Of a stretch of DNA of 8,934 nt, positions 6,369-8,934 are shown one piece after another. A model generated the notes under the pieces. It ran no database searches. It saw nothing but the letters and a program-made list of their open reading frames with translations, and was not told where the DNA came from. A program made the position numbers and the translations under genes. Source of the DNA: Lentisphaerota bacterium. GTDB lineage: Bacteria > Verrucomicrobiota > Lentisphaeria > Oligosphaerales > Oligosphaeraceae. The stretch is from positions 1 through 8,934 of the forward strand of contig JAAZIZ010000349.1 of the NCBI GenBank assembly GCA_012800565.1. Reading direction: 5' to 3'. How positions within the stretch are numbered: the first letter of the stretch is position 1; each line of letters begins with the position of its first letter.

Positions 6369-8017
6369 AAGACGACGCAGTCAAAAACTGCCTGCATTTT
6401 GGGCAATGGGTGACCCTGGCCTTCATTCTGGTGCTGGGGGCACTGATGGCTCACGATGCCTGGAGGCGGACACAGCCCCTGAATCAGGCTCTGCAGCAGC
6501 TGGAGCAGCTGAAAGCCGGGAATCTGGAAGACCCCGCCCTGCGGCAGACAGTGCGGGAACTGGATTACGTCTACCGCGCCACATACTTCCAGACCCAGGA
6601 CCGGCAGGCATACGGATTCCTGCTTTTGGGCGGCGCTTTCCTGCTCCTCTGCCTGCTGACCGGGCTGGAGCATTTCTTCTGCCGCCCGCGGCTGCAGACC
6701 CCTGCCGCGCCTGCGCCTTCGGCCGAGAGCGAGCGCCAGCAACTGCTGCTGCTGGTACTGCTGACCAGCCTGGTCCTGACTGCGGCCATTCTGCTCCTGC
6801 GCCCCCGATTCACGGCGCAGCCCGATGCTGACACCACTACCGCCACCGCTCCAGCCGCTGCGCCGATTGATATTCAGGCGGCATTAGTGGCCGGCACGGA
6901 GCACTGGCCGCAGTTCCGTGGCTCTTTGCTGCCGAACCGAAACCCCTTGCCGGCTCGTTGGCAGTTCCAGCGCAAATGGCAGCAGCGGATACCGCTGGGC
7001 GGGTATAGCTCGCCAGTAATCTGGGGCGACCGAATTTTTGTCAGCGGCGGAAATAAAACCGAGCGTGCTCTGTTCTGCTATGCCGCGGATTCCGGCGAGC
7101 TGCTCTGGCGTCTCGCCAGCAATACCGCACCGATGATTCCCGAAGTCACCGCTGACACCGGCTACGCCGCACCTACGCCCTGCCTGGACCACGAGCGCGT
7201 CTATGCGGTCTTTGCCACCGGTGAGCTGCTCTGCTGCACCCACAGCGGCGAATTGCTCTGGCAACGGCAGCTTCCGTCCCCCCAGATACTCTACGGCTAC
7301 GCCTCGTCGCCACTGCTGCTGGGCGACCGGCTCATCCTGCAGTACGACCTTGAGGATACCCAGACCATCTATGCCCTGGACGTGCACAGCGGCAAATCGC
7401 TCTGGGAAACCCGGCGCGAAAGCACACCCTCCTGGTCCAGTCCCAGTGCATCCTGCCAGGATGACAAAATCACCATCTTTACCGCCGGCAATAAATTTGC
7501 TGAGGCCTTCGCCGCCGATACTGGGCAGTCCCTGTGGCGTTTTGACGGACTGGGCGGAGAGGTGGCCACCAGCGCCGTGGCCGGAGACGGGCAGTTCTTT
7601 TTTTCCAATACCGGCGCCATTACCGCCAGTTTCGCCGTGGCGGACGGCCGCATCGGGTTCCGCAATGACAACGTCCCGGCTCCGGATGTCGCCTCACCAC
7701 TGCTGCTGGAAGAAATCCTCCTGCTCTTCGACAGCGGCGGCCTGGGAATCGGCCTGGACCGCCGGACCGGCGAGGAGCTCTTTGAGGCCTCTTTCAACGA
7801 TGGCTTCTATGCCTCGCCGGTGGCCGTGGGCGGAAAAATCGTCGCGGTCAACCTCAGCGGTGAGCTGCTGCTGCTCTCCGCCAGCCGGGAGGGAATCACC
7901 ACCGAGGGCAAATACGGTCTGGGATGCAAGGTCGTTGCGGTGCCGGCTTTCCACCGGGGCAATATCGTCATCCGCACTTTCGATAATGACTTGATTTATC
8001 TGGAGACGCAGGAATGA
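6365..8017 (+). CDS. Three-helix membrane-anchored PQQ-type beta-propeller protein
   Basis: A 550-residue protein. Three membrane helices are visible (about 12-30, 82-100, 126-145), followed by a Pro/Ala/Thr-rich linker (150-168) and a beta-propeller that starts at WPQFRGSLLPNRN (181-193). Blade motifs: SGELLW (243-248), SGELLW (294-299), SGKSLW (342-347), TGQSLWRF (386-393) and a final SGELLLLS (498-505). With N-in topology, the 31-81 segment (Gln/Leu-rich, helical) and the propeller face outside, and 101-125 (with RPRL) inside. PQQ or any other cofactor is not demonstrated; the fold is a candidate docking platform for the Fe-S subunits. The start is the ATGA overlap at 6365; the site before it (CGGAAA, 6357-6362) is weak, so translation probably depends on coupling to the NapH-like gene. 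The upstream in-frame ATG at 6290 is inside that gene and is not favoured. It differs from the first propeller by its three-helix anchor. Confidence 0.85.
   Translation: MKDDAVKNCLHFGQWVTLAFILVLGALMAHDAWRRTQPLNQALQQLEQLKAGNLEDPALRQTVRELDYVYRATYFQTQDRQAYGFLLLGGAFLLLCLLTGLEHFFCRPRLQTPAAPAPSAESERQQLLLLVLLTSLVLTAAILLLRPRFTAQPDADTTTATAPAAAPIDIQAALVAGTEHWPQFRGSLLPNRNPLPARWQFQRKWQQRIPLGGYSSPVIWGDRIFVSGGNKTERALFCYAADSGELLWRLASNTAPMIPEVTADTGYAAPTPCLDHERVYAVFATGELLCCTHSGELLWQRQLPSPQILYGYASSPLLLGDRLILQYDLEDTQTIYALDVHSGKSLWETRRESTPSWSSPSASCQDDKITIFTAGNKFAEAFAADTGQSLWRFDGLGGEVATSAVAGDGQFFFSNTGAITASFAVADGRIGFRNDNVPAPDVASPLLLEEILLLFDSGGLGIGLDRRTGEELFEASFNDGFYASPVAVGGKIVAVNLSGELLLLSASREGITTEGKYGLGCKVVAVPAFHRGNIVIRTFDNDLIYLETQE
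8002..8006 (+). promoter_or_regulatory. Ribosome binding site for the NuoE-NuoF fusion gene
   Basis: GGAGA lies 7 nt before the ATG at 8014, in the last codons of the propeller gene, supporting initiation at the ATGA overlap. Confidence 0.55.
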
Positions 8018-8934
8018 TACACCCGCTGCTGCCAGAACTGATCGAACTGCAGAACCGCGACCGCTATTTGCGCCCTGAGGCTCTGGCCGAATTAAGCCGG
8101 AAACTGTCCCTGAGCCTGAATCATATCTACAGCGTAGCCTCATTTTATCACGCTTTCAGATTCGCTCCCTGCGGCAAACATCAGATCAAGGTCTGCATCG
8201 GTGCTGCCTGCTATGTCAAGGGAGCCGAAGCTGTCTATGACGCTTTTGCCTCCCACCTTGGCCTCACCGGCGATCAGGACACCTCCGCCGACGGACTCTT
8301 CACTCTCAGCAAAGTCGCCTGCCTGGGCTGCTGCATGCTGGCAGTCGCAGTGCAGATCGACCGCCATATCTTCGGACAGGTCAAACCCGGGAATATCCCC
8401 CAGGTGATCAAGGATTTTCTCCAGCTGGCCAGCGAAGAAGACGCCGCTGCCGAAGCTGGCAACAGCAGTTCCGCCCCAGGGCAAACTGAGATACGGCTCT
8501 GCTGTTGCTCCTCCTGCCGGGCGGCCGGCAGCGCCCGGATAATGCAGGCCCTGCAGGAGGAACGCCAGCGGCATGGTCTTGAATTCAGCCTCAAATCCGT
8601 CGGTTGCCATGGACTATCCTTCCGGGCACCATTGCTCACTGTGTTCAATGACGGACTGTATTATCACTACGACCAAGTTCAGGAACATACTCTGAAAACC
8701 ATTCTGGGCCGCCATCTCAGCTCCCGCAATGCGATCCGGCAGATCGGCTGGCAGGCACAGCTGGCTCTGCACCGCTGGTACAACCGCAGCTGCGCCTGCC
8801 AACCGGAAGTAAGCGACTCCCCGGCGATAGGCCAGTATGCCCGGCTGGTGACTGCCAACAGCGGCCAGGACCAGCCCGAAGACATCGCTGAATACCAGCA
8901 GCATGGCGGTTTCCAGGCCTTGCAGCGGGTCGCC
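8014..8934 (+). CDS. NuoE-NuoF-type fused NADH dehydrogenase / hydrogenase diaphorase subunit (3' partial)
   Basis: The frame is open from the ATG for 307 codons to the right edge. Residues 1-135 are a NuoE/HndA-type thioredoxin-like [2Fe-2S] domain: LIELQNRDRYLRPEALAELS (9-28), SVASFYHAF (40-48), then ligands C61-x4-C66 (VCIGAACYVKGA) and C103-x3-C107 (ACLGCC). After an acidic linker (140-158) comes a second thioredoxin-like domain (159-234) like the N terminus of HndC/HydB: C163-x4-C168 and C198, but the position of the fourth ligand is Ser202. Residues 274-307 (QYARLVTANSG, then DIAEYQQHGGFQALQRV) match the beginning of the NuoF flavoprotein core that binds FMN and NAD(H); that core itself lies beyond the window. 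There is no signal peptide, so it is cytoplasmic. Such modules take electrons from, or give them to, NAD(P)H in complex I and in [FeFe]-hydrogenase or formate dehydrogenase complexes. It is the likely cytoplasmic electron entry point for the operon. Confidence 0.85.
   Translation, partial: MIHPLLPELIELQNRDRYLRPEALAELSRKLSLSLNHIYSVASFYHAFRFAPCGKHQIKVCIGAACYVKGAEAVYDAFASHLGLTGDQDTSADGLFTLSKVACLGCCMLAVAVQIDRHIFGQVKPGNIPQVIKDFLQLASEEDAAAEAGNSSSAPGQTEIRLCCCSSCRAAGSARIMQALQEERQRHGLEFSLKSVGCHGLSFRAPLLTVFNDGLYYHYDQVQEHTLKTILGRHLSSRNAIRQIGWQAQLALHRWYNRSCACQPEVSDSPAIGQYARLVTANSGQDQPEDIAEYQQHGGFQALQRVA

Larger units (their letters stand above)
1..8934 (+). other. Interior of one tightly packed, translationally coupled operon
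   Basis: All nine genes run the same way. Junctions: ATGA overlaps at 654-657, 2345-2348, 4609-4612, 5148-5151, 6365-6368 and 8014-8017; a 14-nt overlap at 4403-4416; and a 2-nt gap at 3767-3768. There is no room for an internal intergenic promoter or terminator, and I saw no strong hairpin-plus-T-run inside the genes. The operon promoter must lie left of the window and its end to the right. Such tight spacing usually means that the products are made in fixed ratio, often as one complex. Confidence 0.85.

Noticed and set aside
6640..6800. CTG-rich stretches as a DNA repeat or microsatellite
   Set aside because: They encode Leu-rich membrane helices in which CTG is the preferred Leu codon; the codons vary and there is no regular repeat unit. 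Similar runs occur in the other membrane segments for the same reason.
2345..8017. Calling the propeller genes true PQQ-dependent dehydrogenases
   Set aside because: Only the propeller fold is visible. I see no dehydrogenase active-site signature and no pqq biosynthesis genes. The Cys290-Cys291 pair in the second propeller sits within a blade strand rather than in a loop like the vicinal disulfide of methanol dehydrogenase.
1..8934. CRISPR array, tRNA/rRNA, transposon ends, riboswitch or terminator
   Set aside because: No regularly spaced direct repeats, no cloverleaf or rRNA-like stretch, no transposase, and no non-coding space longer than 2 nt in which a riboswitch or terminator could sit.

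Overview
The window is wall-to-wall coding sequence on the + strand: nine genes in one direction, the first cut by the left edge and the last by the right edge. There is no intergenic gap longer than 2 nt, no RNA gene, and no promoter, terminator or mobile element that I can see. Six of the eight gene junctions are 4-nt ATGA stop/start overlaps, one is a 14-nt overlap and one is a 2-nt gap, so this looks like the interior of a single translationally coupled operon. The DNA is GC-rich by eye, with heavy CTG and CAG codon use. The protein families resemble, from memory, sets seen in the Planctomycetes-Verrucomicrobia-Lentisphaerae (PVC) bacteria. I would guess an anaerobic PVC member, such as a lentisphaerote or relative; this is inference.

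Layout. (1) 1-657 and 654-2348: two alpha-toroid proteins. The first is a prenyltransferase-beta-like repeat protein. The second is a squalene-hopene-cyclase-like protein that keeps the class II cyclase acid motif DADDTA. (2) 2345-3766: a membrane-anchored PQQ-type beta-propeller. (3) 3769-4416: a membrane-anchored, shortened NHL-type propeller with a GCCNP motif. (4) 4403-4612: a 69-residue protein with a near-perfect Tat signal and four cysteines. (5) 4609-5151: a Tat-type polyferredoxin with enough cysteines for four [4Fe-4S] clusters. (6) 5148-6368: a NapH/NosR-like membrane polyferredoxin with about seven helices. (7) 6365-8017: a second propeller held by three membrane helices. (8) 8014 to the right edge: a cytoplasmic NuoE-type [2Fe-2S] domain fused to the beginning of a NuoF/HndC-type flavoprotein.

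How they may work together. The positive-inside rule and the Tat signals place both PQQ-like propellers, the NHL domain, the small Cys protein and the four-cluster ferredoxin outside the cytoplasmic membrane. The NapH-like protein's two ferredoxin motifs and the NuoE-NuoF protein fall inside. The simplest model is a transmembrane redox chain between NAD(H), or a partner of the NuoEF module, and an extracytoplasmic Fe-S/propeller assembly, co-expressed with a class II terpene-cyclase-like enzyme. I know of no characterised system with this composition. The electron donor and acceptor, the direction of flow and the cyclase substrate are all unknown. This is the best candidate in the window for an undescribed system.
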